DNA from: Streptomyces uncialis
GTDB taxonomy: Bacteria > Actinomycetota > Actinomycetes > Streptomycetales > Streptomycetaceae
Direction of reading: 5' to 3'
Assembly (NCBI RefSeq): GCF_036250755.1
Contig: NZ_CP109583.1
Span: 7,241,001 to 7,305,000 of the forward strand
DNA: 64,000 nucleotides
In this document: piece by piece, positions 24,181 through 32,551 of the stretch
How the letters are laid out: each line of letters opens with the position of its first letter
Position numbering within the stretch: position 1 is the first letter of the stretch
The notes under the pieces: model-generated
The model's input: the letters and a program-made list of their open reading frames with translations, nothing else
What the model was told of the DNA's origin: nothing
Database searches by the model: none
Made by a program: the position numbers and the translations under genes

Positions 24181-25113
24181 ATGCCCCATCTGCCCGATGT
24201 CGTGCTGTGGTCGATACCCGCCTTCGTGCTGCTCACCGTCGTCGAGATCGTGAGCTACCGGCTGCACCCCGACGAGGACGCGGCGGGCTACGGCACCAAG
24301 GACACCGCCACCAGCGTCACCATGGGCGTCGGCAGCATCGGCTTCGACCTGCTCTGGAAGATCCCCGTCGTCGCGATCTGGACCGCCCTGTACGAACTCA
24401 CCCCGCTGCGGGTGCCCGTCCTGTGGTGGACGATCCCGCTGATGCTGCTCGCGCAGGACTTCTTCTACTACTGGTCGCACCGGGGCCACCATGTCGTCCG
24501 CGTGCTGTGGGCGTGCCATGTGGTGCACCACTCCAGCCGCAGGTTCAACCTCAGCACCGCGCTGCGCCAGCCCTGGACCAGCCTCACCGTATGGCCGTTC
24601 TATCTGCCGCTGATCCTGTGCGGGGTGCACCCGGCGGCGCTGGCGTTCTGCTCGTCGGTGAACCTCATCTACCAGTTCTGGGTGCACACCGAACGCGTGG
24701 GCAAGCTGCCCCGGGCCGTCGAGTACGTGCTCAACACCCCGTCCCACCACCGGGTCCACCACGCGTCCCAGGGCGGCTACCTGGACCGTAACTTCGGCGG
24801 CATCCTCATCGTCTGGGACCGCCTCTTCGGTTCCTTCGCGCCCGAGACCGAACGGCCGGTCTACGGGCTCACCAAGAACATCACCACCCACAACCCGCTG
24901 CGCGTCGCCACCCACGAGTACGCCGCCATCACCCGCGACCTCCGCGCCGCCCGTAGCTGGGGCGACCGCGCCGGACACCTCCTGCGGGGCCCCGGCTGGC
25001 AGCCCCCGGCCCCGGAGCCCGCCACCCTCCCCACGGCCCGTACCGGCCCCGCCGAGCCCCCGGCGCACCCCGCCACCGCCCCCGGCGGCACCACCCCCGA
25101 AGGACCCGCGTGA
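24181..25113 (+). CDS. Sterol desaturase/fatty acid hydroxylase superfamily membrane protein
   Basis: The 310-residue protein has all three His-box motifs of the di-iron hydroxylases: HRGHH in DFFYYWSHRGHH (about 97-108), HVVHH in WACHVVHHSSRR, and HRVHH in NTPSHHRVHHASQGGYLD. Membrane segments surround the boxes, and FGGILIVWDRLFGSF matches the family's end. The C-terminal 60 residues are Pro-rich and likely disordered. Lipid hydroxylation at the membrane is the general role; substrate unknown. The next gene begins inside its stop codon, so a two-gene operon with the lysoplasmalogenase-like gene is likely, hinting at membrane-lipid work. Confidence 0.92.
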   Translation: MPHLPDVVLWSIPAFVLLTVVEIVSYRLHPDEDAAGYGTKDTATSVTMGVGSIGFDLLWKIPVVAIWTALYELTPLRVPVLWWTIPLMLLAQDFFYYWSHRGHHVVRVLWACHVVHHSSRRFNLSTALRQPWTSLTVWPFYLPLILCGVHPAALAFCSSVNLIYQFWVHTERVGKLPRAVEYVLNTPSHHRVHHASQGGYLDRNFGGILIVWDRLFGSFAPETERPVYGLTKNITTHNPLRVATHEYAAITRDLRAARSWGDRAGHLLRGPGWQPPAPEPATLPTARTGPAEPPAHPATAPGGTTPEGPA

Positions 25114-25835
25114 TCCAGCACCTCACCCCCGCGACCGTGCACGGCGACCGGCGCGCCACGGCCGCCCGCGTCCTGCTCCTCGGCTACGGCGTCGCCGCCG
25201 GCGCCGACCTGCTGGCCCTGCTCGCCGACGCCCCCACCGGGCACACCGTCTTCAAGCCCCTGCTGCTGCCGCTGCTCGCCGCGTACGCAGCCGTCAGCGG
25301 CGGCCCCCGGCTGCTGACCGTCGCGCTGCTGTTCGGCTGGGGCGGAGACGTGATGCTGCTCCTCGACGCCGACCTCGCGTTCCTCGCCGGGATGGGCTCC
25401 TTCGCGCTGGGCCACCTCTGCTACCTGGTGCTCTTCGCGCGCCACGGCGACCGGCCCGCCGACCGCCGCGCCCGCGGTTGCCGTACCGCCCTCGGCGTGG
25501 CGTACGGGGCCGCCCTCGTGGGCACCGTGGCGCTGCTCTGGCCGGATCTGCCCGCCGAACTGCGTGTCCCGGTGGCCGTGTACAGCCTGCTGCTCACCGT
25601 GACCGCGTTCCGCGCGGGTGCCCTCGGCCTGGTCGCGGGGCTCGGCGGCGCGCTCTTCCTGCTGTCCGACACCCTCATCGCCACCGGCATCGCCGACTGG
25701 CCGCAGCTCCCGCGTCCCGACCTCTGGGTGATGCTGACCTATATCGCCGCGCAGTTCCTGCTGGCCACCGGGGTGCTCCGGGCCTTCGCCGCGCGCGGGC
25801 CCGGGACCCGGCCGTACCGTGGGAAGCGCACCTGA
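25110..25835 (+). CDS. Lysoplasmalogenase (YhhN/TMEM86) family membrane protein
   Basis: This 241-residue protein has about eight hydrophobic segments. The conserved pattern of the YhhN/TMEM86 family is seen: KPLLLPLLAAYAAV, FGWGGDVMLLLD, FALGHLCYLVLF, and near the end LFLLSDTLIATGIADWPQLP followed by LTYIAAQFLLATGVLR. These are lysoplasmalogenases that cleave the vinyl-ether bond in plasmalogen lysolipids. GTG 25110 overlaps the stop of the hydroxylase gene (GTGA), giving coupled translation. Catalysis is inferred from the family; the family motifs are clear. Confidence 0.88.
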   Translation: MIQHLTPATVHGDRRATAARVLLLGYGVAAGADLLALLADAPTGHTVFKPLLLPLLAAYAAVSGGPRLLTVALLFGWGGDVMLLLDADLAFLAGMGSFALGHLCYLVLFARHGDRPADRRARGCRTALGVAYGAALVGTVALLWPDLPAELRVPVAVYSLLLTVTAFRAGALGLVAGLGGALFLLSDTLIATGIADWPQLPRPDLWVMLTYIAAQFLLATGVLRAFAARGPGTRPYRGKRT

Positions 25836-25862
25836 ACGGCGGTATCCGCACCGGGAAGGCCC

Positions 25863-26969
25863 ATGCGCGCGACGACGATCCACGGCACCCGTGACATCCG
25901 GGTGGAGGACGTGCCCGCGCCCCGGGTGCAGTTCGCCACCGACGCCGTCGTACGGGTCACCCGCGCGTGTGTCTGCGGCAGCGACCTGTGGGCCTACCGG
26001 GGCGAGACCGAGCGGCGGCCGGGGCAGCGGATCGGGCACGAGTTCCTCGGCGTGGTCGAGGACACCGGCTCCGAGGTGACCCGGGTGCGCGGCGGTGACC
26101 TGGTCGTCGCCCCCTTCGCCTGGTCGGACGGGGTGTGCGAGTACTGCCGCGAGGGGCTCACGTCCTCCTGCGCGCACGGCGGCGCCTGGGGCCGCCCCGG
26201 CTACGACGGCGGCCAGGGCGAGGCCGTACGGGTGCCCTACGCCGACGGCACCCTCGTACCGCTGCCCGCCGAAGCGGCCACCGACGACCGTCTGCTGGCC
26301 GCGTTGGTCACCCTGTCCGACGTGCTCGGCACCGGACATCACGCGGCCCTCGGCGCGCGCGTGGGACCCCGGACGACGGTCGCCGTGGTCGGGGACGGCC
26401 CGGTCGGCCTGTGCGCCGTCCTGGCCGCCCGCAGGCTCGGCGCCGAGCGGATCATCACCCTCGGACGCCATCACCCGCGCACCGCGCTGGCCCGCCGCTT
26501 CGGTGCCACCGACATCGTCCCCGAACGCGGCGAGGAGGCCGTCGACGCGGTCCGTGAACTCACCCACGGCCAGGGCGCCCACGCCGTCGTCGAGGCCGTC
26601 GGCACCGAGCAGTCCATGCGGACAGCCGTCGCCATCGCCCGGGACGGCGGCGCCGTCGGCTTCGTCGGCGTCCCGCACGGCAGCGGCACCGGGATCGACC
26701 TCACCGTCCTGTTCCGGCGGAACATCGCCCTGCGCGGCGGCGTCGCGCCGGTCCGGACGTACATCCCCGAACTGCTGCCCGACGTGCTCGACGGCACTCT
26801 CGACCCGTCGCCCCTCTTCGATCTGACGATCGGCCTGGAGCAGGTGCCCGACGGCTACCGCGCGATGGACGAACGCACCGCCCTCAAGGTCCTCATCACC
26901 TTCGGGGACCGCGACGGCACAGGTCCGCGCGGCAGCGGCCCGCTCACCACCACAGAGCGCCCCATCTGA
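25863..26969 (+). CDS. Zinc-dependent alcohol dehydrogenase family protein, one structural Cys missing
   Basis: The 368-residue protein has the medium-chain dehydrogenase/reductase layout. The catalytic zinc site shows Cys in ACVCGSDLWAYRG and His-Glu in RIGHEFLG. The Rossmann domain has VAVVGDGPVGLCAVLAARRL. The structural zinc lobe, normally with four Cys, reads FAWSDGVCEYCREGLTSSC: only three Cys remain and Ser-Asp stand where the first would be. This may weaken or drop the structural zinc. The reaction is an alcohol or sugar dehydrogenase type, not decided. Its 3' end overlaps the convergent CopD-like gene by 26 bases. Confidence 0.88.
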   Translation: MRATTIHGTRDIRVEDVPAPRVQFATDAVVRVTRACVCGSDLWAYRGETERRPGQRIGHEFLGVVEDTGSEVTRVRGGDLVVAPFAWSDGVCEYCREGLTSSCAHGGAWGRPGYDGGQGEAVRVPYADGTLVPLPAEAATDDRLLAALVTLSDVLGTGHHAALGARVGPRTTVAVVGDGPVGLCAVLAARRLGAERIITLGRHHPRTALARRFGATDIVPERGEEAVDAVRELTHGQGAHAVVEAVGTEQSMRTAVAIARDGGAVGFVGVPHGSGTGIDLTVLFRRNIALRGGVAPVRTYIPELLPDVLDGTLDPSPLFDLTIGLEQVPDGYRAMDERTALKVLITFGDRDGTGPRGSGPLTTTERPI

Positions 26970-28068
26970 TCGGCACCGGCAACGCCGTCAGCAACGCCGA
27001 CACAGCCACCACCAGCCCCAGCAGCGCGACCTCCACGCGCGCGGGGACGAACGCGTGCAGCGCGTCGGCCGCCTGCCTCGACCGCCGCCCCCGCCGCCGG
27101 TCGCGCCGCCGCAGGCGCTGCCGCGCGGCCAGGGCCAGCGCGGCGACAGCCACCATCAGCAGCACCTTGGCGAGCAGCACGCGCCCGTAGGACGTCGTCC
27201 GCAACTGTTCGAAGAGGGTGTCCGGCGGCATCCGGCGCAAGGTGCTGACCAGCCCGGTCGCCGTCACACCCGCGATCAGCAGCGCCGCCACGCGCGCGTA
27301 GAGCGCCAGCAGCGCGGCACCCGCGTGCGGCGCGGACACCCGCCACCGCCAGCCGGCGCGCACCGCGTACAGCAGGCCGCCCGCCCACAGCGAGGCGCAC
27401 AGCAGATGCACCAGTGTCAGTCCGGCCCCGACCATCGGCCGCAGCTCCGTGACGGGGTGCGCGCGCAGCGCCTCGGCCACCACGACGGCGGCCAGCGGCA
27501 GTGCCTGGACCACCGGCCGGCGTGAGCGCGCGAGCAGTCCGGCGGCGACGAACGCGTTCACCTCTATCAGGGCCAGCGCGCCGTCCCTGCTCTGGTAGAG
27601 GCCCCCGATGTCCATGTCGGACAGCTTCGAGGGGACCAGGTTCCCGGTGGCCACCACCGACGCCAGCCCCAGCGCCGCGACCGTCCCCGCCCATGCCGCG
27701 TATCCCGACCACGCCCTTGGTACGTCCTCCGGCGCCTGAGGCACCCGGCGGGTCAGCCATCCACCGAGCACCTCACCGGCCTGGACGGCGAGTGCCGCGA
27801 ACATGACCGTCCGCAGCAGGCCGATCCCGGCGGTTCCTGGGGCCGGGTCCTCGCCGGTGCCGCTCAGGGCCGCGGACGGCCCCAGCAGGGGGATCAGGGC
27901 GGCGAGCAGCAGCAGGACGAGGACGGCGGCGGTGCGGCTGACCTGGGCGGTCGGCCGTGGGGCTTGCGTCGGCCGGGCGACCGGCGTCGGCTCGGGGCCG
28001 GGCGTGGGCGGCGGTATCGCGGGTATCGCGGGCTCGCCGTCCGCCCGGGAGTCGGAGAACAGGGACAT
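26944..28068 (-). CDS. CopD-like copper resistance membrane protein
   Basis: The 374-residue protein starts with a Pro-rich soluble N-terminus (about residues 1-45). About eight membrane segments follow. The conserved stretch GAGLTLVHLLCASLWAGGLL with its His and Trp, YARVAALLIAGVTATGLVST, and YGRVLLAKVLLMVAVAALAL are typical of the CopD domain, which helps import or pass copper. ATG 28068 is chosen since the longer frame translates repeat island 2. Its 3' end overlaps the ADH gene. Copper specificity is inferred from family only. Confidence 0.88.
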   Translation of the reverse strand: MSLFSDSRADGEPAIPAIPPPTPGPEPTPVARPTQAPRPTAQVSRTAAVLVLLLLAALIPLLGPSAALSGTGEDPAPGTAGIGLLRTVMFAALAVQAGEVLGGWLTRRVPQAPEDVPRAWSGYAAWAGTVAALGLASVVATGNLVPSKLSDMDIGGLYQSRDGALALIEVNAFVAAGLLARSRRPVVQALPLAAVVVAEALRAHPVTELRPMVGAGLTLVHLLCASLWAGGLLYAVRAGWRWRVSAPHAGAALLALYARVAALLIAGVTATGLVSTLRRMPPDTLFEQLRTTSYGRVLLAKVLLMVAVAALALAARQRLRRRDRRRGRRSRQAADALHAFVPARVEVALLGLVVAVSALLTALPVPIRWGALWW

Positions 28069-28118
28069 CACACCGAATCTTCGCCATCCAGCCGTGAGTG
28101 GGGCAAGTCCCGGTGCGC

Positions 28119-28588
28119 GGGTCGCCTTCGCTTGCGCTTCCCAGGTCCGTCCGGCTGGACGTACTCCGTTCCTGTGCCGTCGCTCGGTGGTTTCGCGCAG
28201 TTCCCCGCGCCCCTGGATGCTGCCCCGGTCCGTTGCCCTTCGGGTGCGGGTGCGCCCTCGTCTTTTGCGCAGTTCCCCGCGCCCCTTTGGGGCGCGTCCT
28301 GTCGGTTCTTCGGGTCGGTGCCGGTCGGGATTCTCCGTCCTCGCTCCAACGCGCTCTGCGGGCAGAGATTCCCGCCCACCCCCTCCCGCAGCCGAGCGAC
28401 TGCGGGAGGAGAGGGGTGCCCCCAAAGGGGCGCGGGGAACTGCGCACCCCCGTCAGTACCCGCACAGGAACAGGTACGTCCAGGTGTGGAACCCCAGGGG
28501 CGCGGGGAACTGCGCACCCACGAGCGACGGCACAGGAACAAGTGCGCCCGGCACAGCGAACCTCAGAAGCGCGAGCGAAGGCGACCCG
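28119..28588. repeat. Repeat island 2: four copies of the GC-rich repeat inside inverted ends
   Basis: Same architecture as island 1 in shorter form. The unit AGGGGCGCGGGGAACTGCGC occurs in one orientation at 28195 and 28267, and in the other at 28426 and 28496. Ends are GGGTCGCCTTCGCTTGCGCT at about 28119 and GCGAGCGAAGGCGACCCG near 28571-28588. The centre shares GGGCAGAGATTCCCGCCCAC with island 1 and continues into a short CTCCCGCAG-type hairpin. It lies in a 594-base gap between the 3' end of a subtilase and the start of the CopD-like gene, so any promoter for the latter lies within or near it. Confidence 0.9.
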
Positions 28589-28662
28589 CACAGGGGCAGG
28601 TGGGCTCAGGGGCGGAGACCCGAAGGCAGGTCTCCGGGCACCCCGGGGAACACGGGGGACCG

Positions 28663-30201
28663 TTACTTGCGGACTGCGTCGAGTGCGTCGGCGATGCCCG
28701 CCCCGTAGAACCCGTTGCGGTTCTTGCCGCCCTCGCACACCGCGTCGATCTTCCCGTCGCCGTTGATGTCGTACGGGTCGGTGCACGGTGTCGCGTCGGC
28801 GCCCCGGTACAGCAGTTCCTTGACCCGCGCGGCGGAAGCCCGCGGATGCGTGGACTTGATGAGCGCCGCGACGCCCGCGACATGCGGTGACGCCATCGAC
28901 GTACCGGCCATGTAACCCCAGCGCCCGCCCGGCAGCGTGCCGAGGATCAGACCGCTGGTGGCGGGCGGCTCCGGCCGCTGGTACGCGGTCGAGTCGCCGC
29001 CGGGCGCGGCGATGTCGACGACGCCCTTGCCGTAGTTGGAGAACGACGACTTGATGCCCTTCGCGCCGGTGGACGCGGTCGTGACGACACCGGGGAGCTG
29101 GGTCGGGATGTCGAGACACTCCGACGGGTCGATCACCCGGGTGCCCGGGGTGGTGTCGTTGGGGCTGGACGGGTCGGTGAGCTCGTCCGCGGCGAGGTCG
29201 AAGTTCTCGTTGCCCGCGGCGGCGACGTTCACCGTGCCCTTGCGCTCGGCGTACAGCGAGGCCCGGGTTATCGCCTCGACCAGCGCCTTCTGGTCCGGGT
29301 CGTCGGCGCAGTTGAAGTACCAGGGGTCGGTGTAGTAGCTGTTGTTGGTGACGTCGACGTCGTTCTCGGCGGCCCACATGAAGCCGCAGACGACGGCCTC
29401 CGTGTAGAAGAAGCCCGCGGTGGTCGACACCTTGATGCCGGAGACCTTCACGCCCGGCGCGACCCCGGTCATGCCGATGCCGTTCTTGGCCGCGGCTATC
29501 TCACCGGCGACATGGGTGCCGTGCGGGCTCTCGGCCGCGCTGGGCCGCCACGCGCCGTCGGTGGTGTCGGGCGCGCCGGAGACGCAGTTGACGGACGCCT
29601 CGCGGTCGAAGTTCGGGGCGATGTCCGGGTGGGTGTCGTCGACCCCGGTGTCGATGACGGCGACCGTGACGTCGCGGCTGCCCAGGGTCCGCTCGTGGGC
29701 CTTGTCGGCCTTGATGGCGGGCAGGTCCCACTGGAGGGGCTGGAGCGGGTCCTGGGCGGGGGCCGCGGCCTCGGTCGCGGCCCGCACCTGCTCGGCGGTG
29801 AGGGTCTTGGGCGCGCCGAGGTCACCGGTGGCCTGCGCGGGCAGCGGCGCCGTACGGGTGGCGCCCGCCGACTCGACCCCGCGTATCTTGCGCAGCTTCT
29901 TCGCGAAGTCCGGGTCGGCGGAGTGCGCGACGATCACCCCGATCCGGTCGTACGCCGCGACGACCGAGCCACCGGCGGCGGCGATGGCCTTCTTGACGGA
30001 GGAGGAGGCGTACTTGTGCCGCAGGTTGACGACATAGCTGAGGTTGGCGCCCTGGACGGTGGCGGCGCTGAACGCGGTGGCCCGGGCCTCGGTGTCGGCC
30101 GCGGTGGCGGTGTTCGGCAGGAAGGCGAGGGAGGAGGCGACGACGGCCATGCCGAGCGGGATGGTGACGGTACGCCGCGTGCGTGACGGACGAGCGCTCA
30201 T
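28663..30201 (-). CDS. Secreted subtilisin-like serine protease (S8), copy A
   Basis: This 512-residue protein has a signal peptide (SRTRRTVTIPLGMAVVASSL then LAFLPNTATAA). A propeptide-like section follows, YVVNLRHKYASSSVKKAIAA and VIVAHSADPDFAKKLRKIRG. The S8 catalytic triad is complete: Asp in VAVIDTGVDDTHPD, His in SPHGTHVAGEIAAAKN and Ser in GTSMASPHVAGVAALIKS. Asn of the oxyanion hole is in AAGNENF. Near the C-terminus PYDINGDGKIDAVCEGGKNR carries a Ca-binding-like DxNxDG motif. ATG 30201 follows GGAG. It is about 30-40% longer than a minimal subtilisin. It is a paralogue of copy B immediately upstream. Confidence 0.94.
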   Translation of the reverse strand: MSARPSRTRRTVTIPLGMAVVASSLAFLPNTATAADTEARATAFSAATVQGANLSYVVNLRHKYASSSVKKAIAAAGGSVVAAYDRIGVIVAHSADPDFAKKLRKIRGVESAGATRTAPLPAQATGDLGAPKTLTAEQVRAATEAAAPAQDPLQPLQWDLPAIKADKAHERTLGSRDVTVAVIDTGVDDTHPDIAPNFDREASVNCVSGAPDTTDGAWRPSAAESPHGTHVAGEIAAAKNGIGMTGVAPGVKVSGIKVSTTAGFFYTEAVVCGFMWAAENDVDVTNNSYYTDPWYFNCADDPDQKALVEAITRASLYAERKGTVNVAAAGNENFDLAADELTDPSSPNDTTPGTRVIDPSECLDIPTQLPGVVTTASTGAKGIKSSFSNYGKGVVDIAAPGGDSTAYQRPEPPATSGLILGTLPGGRWGYMAGTSMASPHVAGVAALIKSTHPRASAARVKELLYRGADATPCTDPYDINGDGKIDAVCEGGKNRNGFYGAGIADALDAVRK

Positions 30202-30360
30202 GTGATCTCCAGTTCGTCGGACCGGCGCGCGGGCGCCGGGTGGGAGTAACGATCTGAGGGAGTGCGGTGCGCGGGCGCGCGCGGGCGCCCACGGGTGCGC
30301 GCTGTGCGCGGCCCGGCGCGGGAAGCCGGGAACCCAGGGGCCGGGCCGGGGACCTGCGAA

Positions 30361-30407
30361 GGGGCCGGGTGACCGCCGCGCGGACAGCGCGGCGGTCACC
30401 CGGCCCC
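30361..30407 (-). terminator. Perfect 21-bp hairpin terminator of subtilase copy B
   Basis: The arms 30361-30381 and 30387-30407 pair without mismatch around the loop GGACA. The hairpin starts 9 bases after the stop of copy B and separates the two protease genes. Confidence 0.92.
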
Positions 30408-30415
30408 GGGGACGG

Positions 30416-31966
30416 TCAGTCGACGGCGTCGAGGGCGTCCACGACGCCGTGGCCGTAGAAGCCGTTGGTGTTCTTGCCGCCCTCGCAGGTGGAGTCCACG
30501 ACCCCGTTGCCGTCCGGGTCGTACGGCGTGGTCGGGCAGCCCGGGTTGTCGGCCTGCGCCTTGAGCAGCGCCTGGAGCACGGCGGGCGGGGCCCACGGGT
30601 GCTTCGACTTCAGCAGCGCGGCGACCCCGGCCGCGTGCGGCGCGGCCATCGACGTGCCCTGGAGGTACGCGTAGCGGCCCTCCGGCATGGTCGACAGGAT
30701 GCGGCCGTTCTTCGACGGGGTGTCGGGGATCTGGTACTTGTCGCCACCGGGCGCGGCGACGTCCACGACGCCCTTGCCGTACGAGGAGTAGTACGACTTG
30801 ATGCCCTGGTTCCCGGTCGCGCTGACCGTCACGACACCCGGCAGCTGGGTCGGGAGGTCGAAGCACTCGCTCGGGTCGATGGTGCGGTCCACCGGTGTCG
30901 AGTCGTCAGGACTGGAGTCGTCCAGGATCGCGTCGGAGGCGAGGTCGTGGTTGGAGTTGCCCGCCGATGCCAGGTGCAGGGTGCCCTTGCGCTGGGCGTA
31001 GAGCTGGGCACGGTTGACTGCGTCCACGATGGCCCGCTGGTCCGGGTCGTCCATGCAGTTGTACAGCCACGGGTCCACGTAGTAGCTGTTGTTGGTGATC
31101 TCCACCCCGCGGTCGGCGGCGAAGACGAAGGCGCACACGACGCTCTCCGGGTAGAACAGCTCGCTGACCGGGTCGGCCACCTTGATGCCCGCGACCTTCA
31201 CCCCGGGCGCCACGCCCGCGACACCGACACCGTTGCGCGCGGCGGCGATCTCACCGGCGACATGGGTGCCGTGGTAGTGCTCGGGGGTCTGCGGACGCCA
31301 GGCGCCCGGCGAGGTGTCGGGCTTGCCGCCGACACAGTTCGCGGACTGCTCCGCGGAGAAGTTGGGCGCGAGGTCCGGGTGGGTGTCGTCGACGCCCGTG
31401 TCGATGACCGCGACGGTGACCTTGGAGCTGCCGGGGTTGATCTTCGCCGCCTTGTCGGCGCCGATGGCCCGCAGGTCCCACTGGTCGGCCTCCAGCGGTT
31501 CCGTCGCGGGAGCGCTCTCGCGTGCGGCCGGGGCGCTCTGGGCAGCGGCGGCGGCAGCGGCCTTCGACAGGTACTGCGGGCCGCCCTCCTGGGTGGTCCC
31601 GGCGGCGCTCAGCGGCGCGGTGCGGGTGGCGCCGGCGGAGTTCACCCCGCGCACCTCGCGCAGTTGCTTCGCGAAGTCGGGGTTGGCCGAGTGGGCGACG
31701 ATCACGCCGATCTGGCGGTACGCGATCACGACCGTCCCGTCGGCCTCGGCGACGGCCCGGGTCACCGCGTCGACCGTGCGCCGGTCGGTCCTGGTGTTGA
31801 CGACGTACGCCAGCTTCGGGCCGGTCGGGGCGGACGCGGTCGTGCCGGCCTTCGCGTCGGCCGGGGTGGCGGTCGCGGTACCCGGCAGGAAGCCGAGCGA
31901 GGCGACCAGCGCCAGACCGATCGGCACCGTCAGGGCCGACCGGCGTCTGGAGCGCAGCGGAACCAT
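30416..31966 (-). CDS. Secreted subtilisin-like serine protease (S8), copy B
   Basis: The 516-residue protein is closely similar in layout to copy A. A signal peptide (RRRSALTVPIGLALVASLGF) leads to AlaxAla-type cleavage near TATATP. The propeptide reads YVVNTRTDRRTVDAVTRAVA and VIVAHSANPDFAKQLREVRG. The triad is complete: VAVIDTGVDDTHPD, HYHGTHVAGEIAAARN and GTSMAAPHAAGVAALLKS. The C-terminus has PYDPDGNGVVDSTCEGGKNT, again a Ca-like loop, with nearly the same end as copy A. A run of Ala (SKAAAAAAAQSAP) separates propeptide and catalytic domain. ATG 31966 follows GGAGA. A strong terminator lies directly after it. Confidence 0.94.
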   Translation of the reverse strand: MVPLRSRRRSALTVPIGLALVASLGFLPGTATATPADAKAGTTASAPTGPKLAYVVNTRTDRRTVDAVTRAVAEADGTVVIAYRQIGVIVAHSANPDFAKQLREVRGVNSAGATRTAPLSAAGTTQEGGPQYLSKAAAAAAAQSAPAARESAPATEPLEADQWDLRAIGADKAAKINPGSSKVTVAVIDTGVDDTHPDLAPNFSAEQSANCVGGKPDTSPGAWRPQTPEHYHGTHVAGEIAAARNGVGVAGVAPGVKVAGIKVADPVSELFYPESVVCAFVFAADRGVEITNNSYYVDPWLYNCMDDPDQRAIVDAVNRAQLYAQRKGTLHLASAGNSNHDLASDAILDDSSPDDSTPVDRTIDPSECFDLPTQLPGVVTVSATGNQGIKSYYSSYGKGVVDVAAPGGDKYQIPDTPSKNGRILSTMPEGRYAYLQGTSMAAPHAAGVAALLKSKHPWAPPAVLQALLKAQADNPGCPTTPYDPDGNGVVDSTCEGGKNTNGFYGHGVVDALDAVD

Positions 31967-32050
31967 GGGATCTCCACATCATCCGGAAACGGAACAGCCC
32001 GAACACAAGGGTTGGTGCTCGGGCAGGTACATGACGTATGGCTCAGGGTG

Positions 32051-32080
32051 AAGCTATCCCCAGCCGTCCCCGGCCTTCAA
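32051..32080 (-). promoter_or_regulatory. Likely promoter of subtilase copy B
   Basis: On the minus strand TTGAAG (32075-32080) and TAGCTT (32051-32056) are spaced by 18 bases, giving a start about 78 bases before ATG 31966. The boxes resemble the vegetative consensus. Confidence 0.5.
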
Positions 32081-32338
32081 TGATTTCCGGAAGAAATGCT
32101 GAACGTGCCGTTCTATGCGCGTCCAGTTGGGCGGCTCGTCCCGATCCCGTCCCCGCCCGGCAGCCCGTCGGCGGACCCGGCCGGGACCGGAACGCCGCAC
32201 CGCCGACGGCGGACGGCCGCCGATCGATCGGCTCCGGACCGCTTCCTCGGGGCGGGCGGCGGCGTTGGGCAAGCGGTACGAGAGCACCCACCCCCCTGTC
32301 GGATCACGCGCGATGGGCCTAACATCCATGCGACCTGC

Positions 32339-32352
32339 GTGATCCACATCAC
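32339..32352. promoter_or_regulatory. CRP-like palindrome upstream of the symporter unit
   Basis: GTGATCCACATCAC is a GTGA-N6-TCAC palindrome that matches the CRP core and resembles the Streptomyces Crp site. It lies about 200 bases before the chosen DUF485 start. In enteric bacteria the acetate symporter unit is under CRP control, which makes the position interesting. Confidence 0.4.
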
Positions 32353-32551
32353 TGTGAGGTCACCACCCGTCATGTCCTTTCCCTCCCAGCCGTCCTCCCC
32401 CCTCGGTCACGCACCGGTTCCGACGGCACCGGTGATGTCCCCCGCCGCGGACGACCCCTCCGAAGCGACCGCGGCGGCCACCACGACCGCATCGAGTCCC
32501 ACATCAGGGTCACACCCCACATCCATCGCATCCGCACCGCGAGGAGACTCC

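Larger units (their letters stand above)
31967..32551. other. 585-base divergent region between protease and symporter units
   Basis: The gap holds a likely promoter for protease copy B (32051-32080), a G+C-rich middle with no recognisable gene, a CRP-like palindrome (32339-32352) and a frame upstream of the DUF485 gene. The ATG at 32372 is an alternative in-frame start for DUF485 and would add 60 Pro/Ser/Thr-rich residues. Confidence 0.6.

Noticed and set aside
26944..26969. Overlap of the ADH and CopD-like genes as a sign of a false gene
   Set aside because: Both proteins have clear family features to near their C-termini, so a 26-base convergent overlap is real.
32372..32551. ATG 32372 as DUF485 start
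   Set aside because: It would add 60 low-complexity residues; the GTG at 32552 has a much better ribosome binding site and gives the family's usual length.
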